From Caulobacter sp. Root343 (GTDB taxonomy: Bacteria > Pseudomonadota > Alphaproteobacteria > Caulobacterales > Caulobacteraceae), in assembly GCF_001425745.1 (NCBI RefSeq), contig NZ_LMDF01000006.1:898430-931665 (forward strand): a DNA stretch of 33,236 bases, in the 5' to 3' direction. The translations under genes and the position numbers were made by a program. The notes beneath the pieces are model-generated. The model made no database searches and was not told the DNA's origin. It saw nothing but the letters and a program-made list of their open reading frames with translations. This document shows, piece after piece, positions 6,633 to 17,521 of this stretch (positions within the stretch are counted from its first letter, which is position 1; each line of letters begins with the position of its first letter).

Positions 6633-7705
6633 CCGACCTTTCCATCCGCGCCAATCGCGTCGCCGCCCTGAAGGCGGCCGCCAAGCAGCGTATCCTGATC
6701 CTCGACGGCTCCTGGGGCGTGATGTTCCAGAAGAAGGGCCTGTCGGAGGCCGACTACCGGGCCGAGCGGTTCGCCGACTACAAGGGCCAGATGAAGGGCA
6801 ACAACGACATCCTGTGCCTGACCCGGCCGGACCTCGTCGCCGAACTTCACGACGCCTATTTCGCCGCCGGCGCCGACATTTCCGAAACCAACACCTTCTC
6901 GGGCACGACCATCGCCCAAGCCGACTATCACCTGGGCGCGCAGGAGGTCTGGGACATCAATTTCGAGGGCGCTCGCATCGGCCGCTCGGTGGCCGATCGC
7001 TGGAACGCCGAAAACCCGGAGCGCCCGAAGTTCATCGCCGGTTCGATCGGGCCGCTGAACGTCATGCTGTCGATGTCGTCGGACGTGAACGACCCCGGCG
7101 CGCGCAAGGTGACCTTCGACCAGGTCTACGAGGCCTATCGCCAGCAGGTGGACGCCCTGTACCAGGGCGGGGTCGACCTGTTCCTGATCGAGACGATCAC
7201 CGACACCCTGAACTGCAAGGCCGCCATCAAGGCCATCCTCGACCTGCGCGACGAGGGTCACGAGGAGCTGCCGATCTGGATCAGCGGCACCATCACCGAC
7301 CGCTCGGGCCGCACCCTGTCGGGTCAGACGGCCGAGGCGTTCTGGAACAGCGTCAAGCACGCCAAGCCATTCGCGGTCGGCTTCAACTGCGCCCTGGGCG
7401 CGGATCTGATGCGCCCGCACATCGCCGAGATGGCTCGCATAGCCGACACCCTGGTCGCGGCCTATCCCAACGCCGGCCTGCCCAACGCCATGGGCCAGTA
7501 CGACGAGCAGCCGCACGAGACCGGCCACGCCCTGCACGAATGGGCCAAGGACGGCCTCGTCAACATCCTGGGCGGCTGCTGCGGCACCACGCCGGACCAC
7601 ATCCGCCACGTGGCCGACGAGGTTCGCGGCGTGGCGCCGCGCCAGATCCCCGAGCGCCCCAAGGCCATGCGCCTGGCGGGGCTCGAGCCGTTCGAGTTGG
7701 CTTAG
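6629..7705 (+). CDS. metH: methionine synthase, homocysteine-binding polypeptide (split MetH N-part)
   Basis: This 358-residue protein corresponds to the N-terminal homocysteine S-methyltransferase module of cobalamin-dependent MetH. The three zinc-binding cysteines are present: one in [10 protein letters not shown] (about residue 254) and two in [10 protein letters not shown] (about 316-317). The [12 protein letters not shown] start and ETNTFSGTT motif are typical. It binds and activates homocysteine for methyl transfer from methylcobalamin held by the partner encoded at 8168. It ends where the Hcy domain normally ends, so this looks like a natural split, not a truncation. The start overlaps the beta-lactamase stop as ATGA behind GGGAGG. 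Confidence 0.93.
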   Translation: MTDLSIRANRVAALKAAAKQRILILDGSWGVMFQKKGLSEADYRAERFADYKGQMKGNNDILCLTRPDLVAELHDAYFAAGADISETNTFSGTTIAQADYHLGAQEVWDINFEGARIGRSVADRWNAENPERPKFIAGSIGPLNVMLSMSSDVNDPGARKVTFDQVYEAYRQQVDALYQGGVDLFLIETITDTLNCKAAIKAILDLRDEGHEELPIWISGTITDRSGRTLSGQTAEAFWNSVKHAKPFAVGFNCALGADLMRPHIAEMARIADTLVAAYPNAGLPNAMGQYDEQPHETGHALHEWAKDGLVNILGGCCGTTPDHIRHVADEVRGVAPRQIPERPKAMRLAGLEPFELA

Positions 7706-8166
7706 TGTCCGCGGCGGAGCAGAGCTGGTTCTCGGATTTTGCCGACCAGCTTCAGGCCTTTGCCCAAGGTTTGAGAAGTGATCTCGTCGATTTTGATCGA
7801 GACGCTGAGAACGTATGGCTTCGCGTCAAAGCGCCGACGAAACAACATCTGATGCTGACCGTCGCGGCGAGTCCAGGTGATATCGAGTACAGCTTTGGTC
7901 CCCTCTGGACGGAAATCGCCAAACCGAACGAATCCGTGGGACGCGAGGTCTTGGCCTGTTGCGATGCGGTCAAGGCAGGTGGGGTACGGCTGGTGCGGTC
8001 GCGTTTAACTGGTCTGCGCTTTCACATCTATCGCTTGCGAACACGAGGCGTGAACCGCTTCCAACGGGATAGCGACTACTCGCTTCTTCACTACTTCCGT
8101 CAACGTCCTCGCCGCGTTTCGATCGCGCGAGTGCCGCCGCTTCCTACTCTGAATACTGGATACTGA
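7705..8166 (+). CDS. unrecognised protein wedged between the metH halves
   Basis: I do not recognise this 153-residue protein. It starts with GTG at 7705, sharing one base with the upstream stop, and ends one base before the metH C-part start. It is hydrophilic with mixed charge, no signal peptide and no membrane segment; the C-terminal third is Arg-rich ([21 protein letters not shown]). Base composition differs from the surroundings: about 58% G+C over 7741-8160 by hand count, versus about 65% for neighbouring metH sequence sampled the same way, with many codons ending in A/T. No good Shine-Dalgarno is visible. It is probably a recent insertion into the operon; whether it is functional is unknown. 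Confidence 0.65.
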   Translation: MSAAEQSWFSDFADQLQAFAQGLRSDLVDFDRDAENVWLRVKAPTKQHLMLTVAASPGDIEYSFGPLWTEIAKPNESVGREVLACCDAVKAGGVRLVRSRLTGLRFHIYRLRTRGVNRFQRDSDYSLLHYFRQRPRRVSIARVPPLPTLNTGY

Positions 8167-8167
8167 A

Positions 8168-10837
<2,670 letters not shown>

Positions 10838-10956
10838 ATCGGCGGCCCCAAAACCCAAATCGCGGAACGCTGTGCGATAAAATGTCCTCAAGACACGCCG
10901 GATAAGGACTTCCGCAACCGTTCCCGTGAAGGATGCAGCCATCTCAGGGGAGTGGG

Positions 10957-13122
10957 ATGGACGGCAGAAACATCGAGCTGAAGATCTTTGGCCTGATCGC
11001 CGGCATGGCGGCGGGCATGATTCTGCTCGCCGGTTTCGCCCTGACCATCGCCACCCGTCATGCCGACGCCCGCGAGCGCCAGTACGAGCAGACCCTGGTC
11101 GGCAATGGCCTGCGCCAGCGCGCCCAGGAGGTCCAGACCGCCCTCAATCCCTACGTCATCTGGGACGAGGCGATCATCAAGCTGGACAACCAGTTCGACC
11201 AGGCCTGGGCCAGCCAGAACATCGGCGCCTCGCTGGGCGGGGCGCCGGGCTACAAGGTCGTCTACGTCCTGGGCGCCGACGACACGCCGATCTACGGCCA
11301 CTTGAACGGCCAGGATGTCGCTCCCGACACCTACGCCCGCTACGCCGGCCCGACCGCGCCGCTGGTGAGGGCCATCCGCGAGATCGAGGCCAACCCCAAG
11401 AAGGTCGCGGCGTTGCGGGCCGTGCACAAAAGCCGCGTCGAGCTGATCGGAAACGAGCCGGTGCTGATCACCGTCTCGCTGGTCCGTCCCGACCTGAAGG
11501 CCAAGACGCTTGGCCCGCGCGGGCCGCTGCTGGTGACCGGCATTCCGGTGGCCAACAGCGTGGTGAAGGCCTTCGCCGACCGCTTCCTGCTGCACCAGAC
11601 CCATATCGCGATCGTCAAGCCGGAGCAGTTGGGGACCAAGGGCGCCCAGGCCGTGCTGGGCCGGGCCGCCGACGGCCGCCGCATCGTCCTGCGCTGGACG
11701 CCGCGCCAGCCCGGCGAGGAGCTGCTGAAGTCGGCCACGCCGCTACTGGCCGCCGCGGTGATCGCCGCGGCGCTGGGCTCGTTCCTGCTGTTCCGCATCA
11801 CCCGACGCGCCGCCAAGAAGCTGCTGCTCAGCGAGGCCGAGGCCAAGCACCTGTCGCTGCACGACCCGCTGACCGGCCTGGCCAACCGCACCCTGTTCAC
11901 CGACCGCCTGATCCACGCCCACGCCCTGCTGCGCCGCAAGCCCGGCTATCTCAGCGTGCTGTGCATCGACCTCGACCGCTTCAAGGAGGTCAATGACAGC
12001 TATGGCCACGACGCCGGCGACCAGCTGATCCGCGAGGTCGCGCGCCGCCTGAAGGCCATCTGCCGCGACACCGACACCATCTGCCGCCTGGGCGGCGACG
12101 AGTTCGCCATCATTCAGCCCGACACCAACCCCTCCGGCGCGGCCACCCTGGCCCAGCGCGTGGTCGACGGCCTGTCGGGCGAGGTCGACCTGTCGATCGG
12201 CCGCGCCCTGCTGTCGTGCTCGGTCGGCGTCTCCGTGGTCTCCGACGCCGAACAGGGCCAGGCCGAGCTATTGCGCCAGGCCGATGTGGCCCTCTACCGC
12301 GCCAAGGAGGCGGGCCGCGGCCGCTACTGCTTCTTCGAGCCCGAAATGGACTCGGCCCTGCGCCTACGGAAGGGCCTGGAGCGCGACCTGCGCACGGCGA
12401 TCGAGGACGACGCCCTGACGGTCGCCTACCAGCCCCTGACCGACGCGCGCGGCGCCATGGTCGGGGTCGAGGCCCTGGCCCGCTGGGCCCATCCCGAGCG
12501 CGGCGACATCTCACCGGCGATCTTCATCCCGCTGGCCGAGTCCTGCGGCTTGATCGGCGCGATCGGCGCGGCCGTGTTCCGCCGCGCTTGCTACGACAGC
12601 CTGCGCTGGTCGGGGCTGGAGGTGTCGGTCAACGTCTCGGCCATCCAGCTGTCGAACCCCGGCTTCGTCGACGAGATGGTCGCCACCCTGGCCGAGACCG
12701 GCGCCCGCGCCGACGTCTTCATGCTGGAGATCACCGAGACGGCCTTGCTGAAGGACAGCGACGGCGTCCACGAGGCCCTGCGCCGCCTCAAGCGCCTGGG
12801 CTTCCGCCTGGCCCTGGACGACTTCGGCACCGGCTATGCCAGCCTGGCCTATCTGCGCCGCCATCCGATCGACAAGCTGAAGATCGACCGCTCGTTCGTC
12901 TCCAACCTGCCGAGCAACGACGAGAGCATGGCCGTGGCCAGCGCCATCGTCAGCCTGGCCAAGTCGCTGGGCCTGAAGACCACGGCCGAGGGCGTCGAGA
13001 CCCAAAGCCAGCTGGACGCCTTGATCAAGCTGGGCTGCTCCGAGTTCCAGGGCTTCCTGCTGGGCCGCCCGATGCCGGCCGACGCGATCGCCGGCGCGCG
13101 CGAGCGGGTGCGGATGCGATAG
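10957..13122 (+). CDS. CHASE4-like / GGDEF / EAL cyclic-di-GMP turnover protein
   Basis: This protein of about 721 residues starts with a membrane helix, then a periplasmic sensor segment resembling CHASE4 (about 40-250), a second membrane helix (LLAAAVIAAALGSFLLF region), a GGDEF domain and an EAL domain. GGDEF is intact near residue 378, and an inhibitory RxxD site (RDTD) lies five residues before it. The EAL motif (VEALARW) near 504, ITET, DDFGTGY near 621 and AEGVET are all present. Both diguanylate cyclase and phosphodiesterase activities are therefore possible. I chose 10957 because AGGGGAG precedes it; an in-frame ATG at 10933 would add 8 residues. It stands alone and is transcribed away from metH. 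Confidence 0.92.
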   Translation: MDGRNIELKIFGLIAGMAAGMILLAGFALTIATRHADARERQYEQTLVGNGLRQRAQEVQTALNPYVIWDEAIIKLDNQFDQAWASQNIGASLGGAPGYKVVYVLGADDTPIYGHLNGQDVAPDTYARYAGPTAPLVRAIREIEANPKKVAALRAVHKSRVELIGNEPVLITVSLVRPDLKAKTLGPRGPLLVTGIPVANSVVKAFADRFLLHQTHIAIVKPEQLGTKGAQAVLGRAADGRRIVLRWTPRQPGEELLKSATPLLAAAVIAAALGSFLLFRITRRAAKKLLLSEAEAKHLSLHDPLTGLANRTLFTDRLIHAHALLRRKPGYLSVLCIDLDRFKEVNDSYGHDAGDQLIREVARRLKAICRDTDTICRLGGDEFAIIQPDTNPSGAATLAQRVVDGLSGEVDLSIGRALLSCSVGVSVVSDAEQGQAELLRQADVALYRAKEAGRGRYCFFEPEMDSALRLRKGLERDLRTAIEDDALTVAYQPLTDARGAMVGVEALARWAHPERGDISPAIFIPLAESCGLIGAIGAAVFRRACYDSLRWSGLEVSVNVSAIQLSNPGFVDEMVATLAETGARADVFMLEITETALLKDSDGVHEALRRLKRLGFRLALDDFGTGYASLAYLRRHPIDKLKIDRSFVSNLPSNDESMAVASAIVSLAKSLGLKTTAEGVETQSQLDALIKLGCSEFQGFLLGRPMPADAIAGARERVRMR

Positions 13123-13131
13123 AAAACCGTG

Positions 13132-13234
13132 CTCCCCCTCTGGGGGAGCTGTCGCGGAGCGACTGAGGGGGCTAGCTGGACATAGGCCGCGCTGTCCCCT
13201 CCGGCCCTCCGGGCCACCTCCCCCAGAGGGGGAG
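13132..13234. repeat. cruciform intergenic repeat, type A
   Basis: Perfect 17-bp arms at 13132-13148 and 13218-13234 are inverted and each is itself palindromic (CTCCCCC-TCT-GGGGGAG). Between them lie two side hairpins, GTCGC-GGA-GCGAC and GGCCC-TCC-GGGCC, and complementary GAGGGG/CCCCTC tracts. The element folds as a cruciform. A close relative lies at 21324-21435 and partial relatives at 19051-19168, 20350-20419 and 25853-25990. Confidence 0.85.
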
Positions 13235-13296
13235 GATTGCTAACGATCCAACCCGCCCGCATCCTCCCCTCCAACGACATGAGGGGAGGGGAAACC

Positions 13297-14745
13297 ATGC
13301 AACGGTCAGGCGTCAGCCGCCGCGCCTTGGGCGCGCTCGCGCTGGGCGGCGCGGCGATGGGGGTGTCGGGCTGCGAGGGCGGTCAGGACACCGACCTCCG
13401 CCCCAAGAGCCGCCAGTTTCCCAAGGACTTCGTCTGGGGGGTGGCCACCGCCGCCTTCCAGACCGAGGGTTCGCAGACCGCCGACGGGCGCGGGCCCAGC
13501 GTCTGGGACGTGTTCGAAAAGGTCCCGGGCCATGTCAAGGACAGCTCCGACGCGACCGTGGCCACCGACAGCTACCGCCGCTTCCAAGATGACGTCGACC
13601 TGATCGCCGGCGCCGGGCTGGACGCCTACCGCTTCTCGATCAGCTGGCCGCGGGTGCTGCCGAGCGGTGAAGGCGCGGTGAACCCCGCCGGCCTCGACCA
13701 CTATTCGCGCCTGGTCGACGCCCTGCTGGCCAAGGGCGTGACGCCTTACGCCACCCTGTTCCATTGGGACCTGCCGCAGGGTCTGCAGGACAAGGGCGGC
13801 TGGGCCGCGCGCGACACCGCGCAGCGCCTCGCCGACTACGCCCACGCGGTGGTCGAGCGGCTGGGCGACCGGCTCAAGCACTACATCATCCTCAACGAGG
13901 CGGCGGTGCACGCCGTGTTCGGCCACGTCCTGGGTGAGCAGGCGCCGGGGCTGAAGGACATCAACCTGCTGGGCAAGGTCGTCCACCACATGAACCTGGG
14001 CCAAGGCTTGGCCATGCAGGCGCTGCGGGCAGGGCGGGACGATCTCTCCGTCGGCACGACCATGGCGCTGCAACCCTGCCGGCCGGCGGGCGGGCCGTGG
14101 GCGGTTTGGAACCGCCTGGCCTCGGACGGGCTGGACGCGCTGTGGAACCGGGCCTGGCTGGATCCTCTGTTCAAGGGGACCTATCCCAAGGACATGGACG
14201 AGCTGCTGAAGGGCGTCGTCCAGGACGGCGATCTGAAGACCGTCAAGCAGCCGGTCGATTTCCTGGGCGTGAACTACTACGCGCCGGCCTATGTGCGGCT
14301 GGACCTGAACGCGCCCAGCAAGATCGCGGCGGCCAATCCGCCCAAGGGCGCGGAGCTGGACGCCTTTGGCCGCCACATCGATCCGTCGGGCCTGTTCGAG
14401 ACCCTGGAGCGCGTGCGGCGCGAGTACGGCGCGCCTAAAATGCTGGTGACCGAGAACGGCTGCTCGGATCCGTTCGGCAAGGGGCCGGCGATCCTGGACG
14501 ACCAGTTCCGCATCGCCTATCTGCGTCGCCATCTCGAGGCGGTGCTGGCCGCTCGCGAGGCCGGCTGCGAGGTGGGCGGCTATTTCGAGTGGACCCTGAT
14601 CGACAACTTCGAATGGGACCTGGGTTACACGTCGAAGTTCGGCTTGGTGGCGATGGACCGGGCCACGGGCGTGCGAATGCCGAAGGCGTCGTACGCGTGG
14701 TTTTCGCAATTGGCGAAGAGCGGACTGCTGTCGGTGAAGCCATAA
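13297..14745 (+). CDS. exported family GH1 beta-glucosidase, probable Tat lipoprotein
   Basis: This 482-residue protein is a glycoside hydrolase family 1 TIM barrel that hydrolyses beta-glucosides by a retaining mechanism. The N-terminus MQRSGVSRRALGALALGG carries a twin-arginine motif and ends in a lipobox (VSGC), so it is probably Tat-exported and lipid-anchored. Barrel signatures are FVWGVATAAFQTEG, the acid/base Glu in ILNEAAV (near 199; the usual Pro after Glu is Ala) and the nucleophile in VTENG (near 385). The C-terminal WTLIDNFEWDLGY is typical. I chose 13297 because GGGGAGGGG precedes it and because the longer form runs into the upstream repeat. It converges on a Pro-rich exported protein. 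Confidence 0.92.
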   Translation: MQRSGVSRRALGALALGGAAMGVSGCEGGQDTDLRPKSRQFPKDFVWGVATAAFQTEGSQTADGRGPSVWDVFEKVPGHVKDSSDATVATDSYRRFQDDVDLIAGAGLDAYRFSISWPRVLPSGEGAVNPAGLDHYSRLVDALLAKGVTPYATLFHWDLPQGLQDKGGWAARDTAQRLADYAHAVVERLGDRLKHYIILNEAAVHAVFGHVLGEQAPGLKDINLLGKVVHHMNLGQGLAMQALRAGRDDLSVGTTMALQPCRPAGGPWAVWNRLASDGLDALWNRAWLDPLFKGTYPKDMDELLKGVVQDGDLKTVKQPVDFLGVNYYAPAYVRLDLNAPSKIAAANPPKGAELDAFGRHIDPSGLFETLERVRREYGAPKMLVTENGCSDPFGKGPAILDDQFRIAYLRRHLEAVLAAREAGCEVGGYFEWTLIDNFEWDLGYTSKFGLVAMDRATGVRMPKASYAWFSQLAKSGLLSVKP

Positions 14746-14748
14746 AAA

Positions 14749-14852
14749 GCTGTCATCCCGGCCGTAGCGAAGCGGAGAGCCGGGACCGCAAGAAACGCTG
14801 AGCTTCCGGCGGTCCCGGATCGGCGCGCTACGCGCTTGTCCGGGATGACAGC
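14749..14852. repeat. 104-bp REP-like inverted-repeat element, possible bidirectional terminator
   Basis: Perfect 12-bp outer arms (GCTGTCATCCCG at 14749-14760 and its complement at 14841-14852) enclose inner complementary segments GCCGGGACCGC and GCGGTCCCGG. The element is flanked by AAAAA on the left and GTTTT on the right, and it lies between two convergent genes. That makes it a plausible rho-independent terminator for both directions as well as a dispersed repeat. Confidence 0.75.
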
Positions 14853-14865
14853 GTTTTGAGAGCCC

Positions 14866-15726
14866 CTAGTCCGCCTTGCAGAGCAGCACGTCGCGGCCGC
14901 CGCGCTTGGCGGGGACCAGGCTGCCGGCGCAGGGGATGGGGTTGACCGGGTCGACGATCACCTCGTTGCCGCCGATCGGGGGCAGCGCCTTGGCGGGGGC
15001 TTTAGCGAGGGGCTTGGCCAGCGGCTTGGCGGAGGTGGTCGTCTTTACGGGCGCGGCCTTCGGGGCCGCCGGCTTCGGCGTCGCGACGGGGCGCGGCGCG
15101 GGCGTTTCGGACACTGGAATCGGGGCCGAAGACAGTGGCGCGGTCTCGACCGGCTGCGGGGCCGGCGGGGCGGGCTGCTGGGCGGGCTGCGGGGCCGGCG
15201 CCGCGGTCGTGGCCGAGACGCTGTTGTAGTTCAGCGCCTTGCCCAGGATCGTCGACTTGGTCTCCAGCGCCTTGGCGCGACGCTCGCAGTCGCCGGGCGG
15301 GCTCCAGCTCATCCACATCTGGGCCAGGCGGGCCTTGTCGACGGAATCAGCGCCCTGCCAGATGGCCGAGCCGCGCTTGACCTGGGCGCCGCCATATTCC
15401 GAAATCGGACGTGGGCTGGCCTTTTCGGCGGCGGTGATCGCCGACGCGAAGGTCTTGAGGTCCTTCTGGGCCTGGGCCTTCAGTTCGGGATAGGTCTTCA
15501 GCGAGGCGGCCACGCCGTCGGGGCCGGGGAAGGCCTTCTCGATTCGCGTCACCTCGGGCATCACGCGATCGTACAGGGAGGCGTAGCCGCCCAGCGCGCC
15601 GTAGCACCAGGCGACATAGCCGTACTCGTCGGCCGGCGGCGCATTGGGGCCTTGCGCGGTCGCTTGGGGAGCCGCCGAAGGATCCTGGGCGAGAAGGGCG
15701 AGGGCGAGGAGGAGGGCGTTCGCCAT
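14866..15726 (-). CDS. exported Pro/Ala-rich protein of unknown function
   Basis: I do not recognise this 286-residue protein. It has a short N-terminal hydrophobic signal (MANALLLALALLA), a helical region of about residues 30-170 with conserved-looking aromatic patches (YVAWCYGALGGYASLYDRV, WMSWSPPGDCERRA), a low-complexity Pro/Ala/Lys linker (about 175-250), and a short tail with two cysteines (NPIPCAG, VLLCKAD). Four cysteines could form disulfides in the periplasm. The start has an AAAGGA Shine-Dalgarno on the minus strand. It is divergent from the DjlA-like gene and convergent with the beta-glucosidase. No function can be assigned. Confidence 0.75.
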   Translation of the reverse strand: MANALLLALALLAQDPSAAPQATAQGPNAPPADEYGYVAWCYGALGGYASLYDRVMPEVTRIEKAFPGPDGVAASLKTYPELKAQAQKDLKTFASAITAAEKASPRPISEYGGAQVKRGSAIWQGADSVDKARLAQMWMSWSPPGDCERRAKALETKSTILGKALNYNSVSATTAAPAPQPAQQPAPPAPQPVETAPLSSAPIPVSETPAPRPVATPKPAAPKAAPVKTTTSAKPLAKPLAKAPAKALPPIGGNEVIVDPVNPIPCAGSLVPAKRGGRDVLLCKAD

Positions 15727-15927
15727 GCGGGCGGAGGTCCTTTCGAAAACAGAAGCACGGTAACTAGAGCATTTCGATGCCGATTGGGACCGTTGCGTGG
15801 CGGCTCGCCCCGCTTATCCCGATCAAGCGTGGCCATAACGAACGAGCGGCCGATCGGCTCCTTCGTCGCGAGCACGGGCGGTTTCGCCGCATTGCACTAA
15901 AGTCATGTGAACGATCATTCTCAATGT

Positions 15928-15934
15928 GCTAGAA
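15928..15934 (+). promoter_or_regulatory. possible -10 element for the djlA-like gene
   Basis: GCTAGAA matches most of the Caulobacter housekeeping -10 consensus GCTANAWC, about 75 nt before the DjlA-like start. No good -35 is found at the right distance. The remainder of the 282-nt gap 15727-16008 holds nothing else that I can support. Confidence 0.2.
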
Positions 15935-16008
15935 GCGCATCGACGGGGTGATCCGTATCGGCCCGTCGCGCGTATCTCTTTCGTCCGTCGCTGGTATCGA
16001 GGCGCTTC

Positions 16009-16704
16009 ATGACTTTTTGGCGCAACATCGCGAGCATCGCCGCCCGGCGTCTGGACCTGGCCGACTGCACGGAATGTCCGGGCGGCCTGCCGGGCGAGGA
16101 TCCGGCGTTCTCGACCGCGGTGACGGCGCTGGGCGCCAAGCTGGCCAAGGTCGACGGCCGCGCCGACGGCGGCGAGTTCGCCGCCTTCACCGAGGTGTTC
16201 CAGCCCCACCCGGCGTCCGAGCCCAACATCCATCGCCTGTACGAACTGGCCCGCCAGACCACCCACGGCTTCGAGAGCTACGCCAAGCGGCTGGCCAAGC
16301 GCTATTCCAGCTGCCCGCAACTGCTGGAGGACGTGGTCGACGGCCTGTTCCACATCGCCAAGGCCGACGGCGTGGTGACCCAGGACGAGCTGGACTATCT
16401 GGCCCGGGTCTCGGACCTGTTCGGCATGTCGCCGCTGGCCTTCCGCCGGCTGCGCGCCACCCATCTGGGCGTCGGGGCCGATGATCCCTACGCCGTGCTG
16501 GAAGTGCTGCCCGACGCCGACGACGCCACTGTCCGCAAGGCCTGGAAGTCGGCCCTGTCCGTCGCCCACCCCGATCGCGCCCGCGCACGGGGCCTGCCGG
16601 CCGAATTCATCGAGGTGGCCGAGGCCAAGGCCGCGGCGATCAACGCCGCCTTCTCGACCGTGATGCGCGAGCGCAAGGAACTGGGCTTGGCCGTCGCGGG
16701 TTAG
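16009..16704 (+). CDS. DjlA-like TerB / J-domain co-chaperone
   Basis: This 231-residue protein combines an N-terminal TerB-like helical domain (about residues 35-150; DGLFHIAKADGVVTQDELDYLARV is a typical repeat, here near 115-138) and a C-terminal J domain (about 160-225) with the diagnostic HPD in SVAHPDRAR. J domains stimulate the ATPase of DnaK. Unlike E. coli DjlA there is no N-terminal membrane helix, so it is likely cytosolic. Helix I of the J domain begins DDPYAVLEVLPDADDATVRKAWK. It appears monocistronic. A clear Shine-Dalgarno is lacking (GAGGCGCTTC before ATG is the best). Confidence 0.88.
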   Translation: MTFWRNIASIAARRLDLADCTECPGGLPGEDPAFSTAVTALGAKLAKVDGRADGGEFAAFTEVFQPHPASEPNIHRLYELARQTTHGFESYAKRLAKRYSSCPQLLEDVVDGLFHIAKADGVVTQDELDYLARVSDLFGMSPLAFRRLRATHLGVGADDPYAVLEVLPDADDATVRKAWKSALSVAHPDRARARGLPAEFIEVAEAKAAAINAAFSTVMRERKELGLAVAG

Positions 16705-16831
16705 CCGAGACAATACGTCTCCCCGTAAGGGGCCGGAAAAGACTTTTCATCCGGGCCCGGCGGGTGTTCAGTTGCCGTTCAGCGCTTGTGAACCAACTTC
16801 ATTGACCATGAGCGCGGACGAAAGGATCCCG

Positions 16832-17116
16832 ATGAGCAGCCCCAGCGCCGCAGCTTCGCCCCTCCATAGCCTGGCCTGGATGGCCGGAGCCCTGGCGACG
16901 TCGGCGGCCGTGGTGATCGGCGCGGTGCTGGCGGTGGTGTTCGCCGCCACCGTGGTCGTGGTCGGCTTCATCGGCAGCGCCCTGTTCGGCCTGGCCGCCT
17001 TCGCCTTCCGCGGCCGCAAGGTCGGCAAGGCGCGCGACGGCGATCCCAGCCTGATCGAAGCCCGCAACGTCGGCGGCCATTCGTGGGTCGCCTACGGCTG
17101 GAACGAGCGGCCTTAG
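16832..17116 (+). CDS. small membrane protein of unknown function
   Basis: This protein of about 94 residues has one long hydrophobic stretch, probably a hairpin or two short membrane helices (ALATSAAVVIGAVLAVVF and VVVVGFIGSALFGLAAFAF), then a basic patch GRKVGKARDG and a soluble tail ending HSWVAYGWNERP. I chose 16832 because AAAGGA precedes it by about 6 nt; in-frame ATGs at 16772 and 16808 have no Shine-Dalgarno. I do not recognise a family. It follows the DjlA-like gene by 127 nt and is followed by the nested repeat island. Confidence 0.7.
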   Translation: MSSPSAAASPLHSLAWMAGALATSAAVVIGAVLAVVFAATVVVVGFIGSALFGLAAFAFRGRKVGKARDGDPSLIEARNVGGHSWVAYGWNERP

Positions 17117-17126
17117 ATTTACTCGA

Positions 17127-17441
17127 CCCTCTCTCATAGAGAGAGGGAGGGGCCCGCGCGAAGCGTGGGAGGGTGAGAGGTTACACTCTCTCCGAATGAA
17201 ACTCTCATTCTCCCGACCTCCCCGGGAACCCACGCGCCTTCACGCGGACGGCGCCACGCGAGGGCGCGTCATCCCCAAACTTTCCGGATGAATCTGGGCC
17301 CCGGCCTTCGCCGGGGAGGTCGGAGTTTGGTGGCTCGGAGTTTGGTGACCAGGCAGAGCGTTGGGATTCCCGGCCGACGGTGAAACCTCTCACCCTCCCA
17401 CCCCTTCGCGGCGGGCCCCTCCCTCTCTCTATGAGAGAGGG
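17127..17441. repeat. nested inverted-repeat island
   Basis: Outer arms of about 56 bp (17127-17182 and 17384-17441) are inverted copies, nearly identical apart from a small difference around the CGCTTCGCG centre. Inside lies a second inverted pair with perfect 12-bp arms (CGACCTCCCCGG at 17214-17225 and its complement at 17311-17322), and two direct copies of TCGGAGTTTGGTG at 17320-17332 and 17335-17347. No ORF in it is credible. The structure resembles one small inverted-repeat element inserted in another. With short flanks it fills the 405-nt gap between the membrane protein and the ABM gene. Confidence 0.8.
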
Positions 17442-17495
17442 GTTCCGGTTCCCCCACATGCCCCTTGCTCCCGCCGCGCCCGTACCCCATGCTTC

Positions 17496-17512
17496 ATTCA
17501 AACAAACGTTGG
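17496..17512 (-). promoter_or_regulatory. shared 17-bp TetR-type motif, copy 1 (upstream of ABM/acyl-CoA dehydrogenase)
   Basis: The minus strand reads CCAACGTTTGTTTGAAT. It shares 12 invariant positions with copies at 19201-19217 and 22403-22419, giving the consensus YNAACRNKTGTTTGRAT. It overlaps the Shine-Dalgarno region of the ABM gene, 9 nt before the start codon, as an operator would. The AAC-N4-GTTTG core resembles sites of PsrA/FadR-like TetR repressors of fatty-acid catabolism; the regulator is not in this window. Confidence 0.6.
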
Positions 17513-17521
17513 GAGGCAAGC

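Noticed and set aside
15905..15926. Fur-box-like ATCATTCTCA upstream of the djlA-like gene
   Set aside because: Only one half matches; the 7-1-7 symmetry is missing and the downstream gene has no link to iron.
17200..17360. Nested repeat island as a CRISPR array
   Set aside because: Repeats are inverted and of unequal type, without evenly spaced direct repeats or cas genes.
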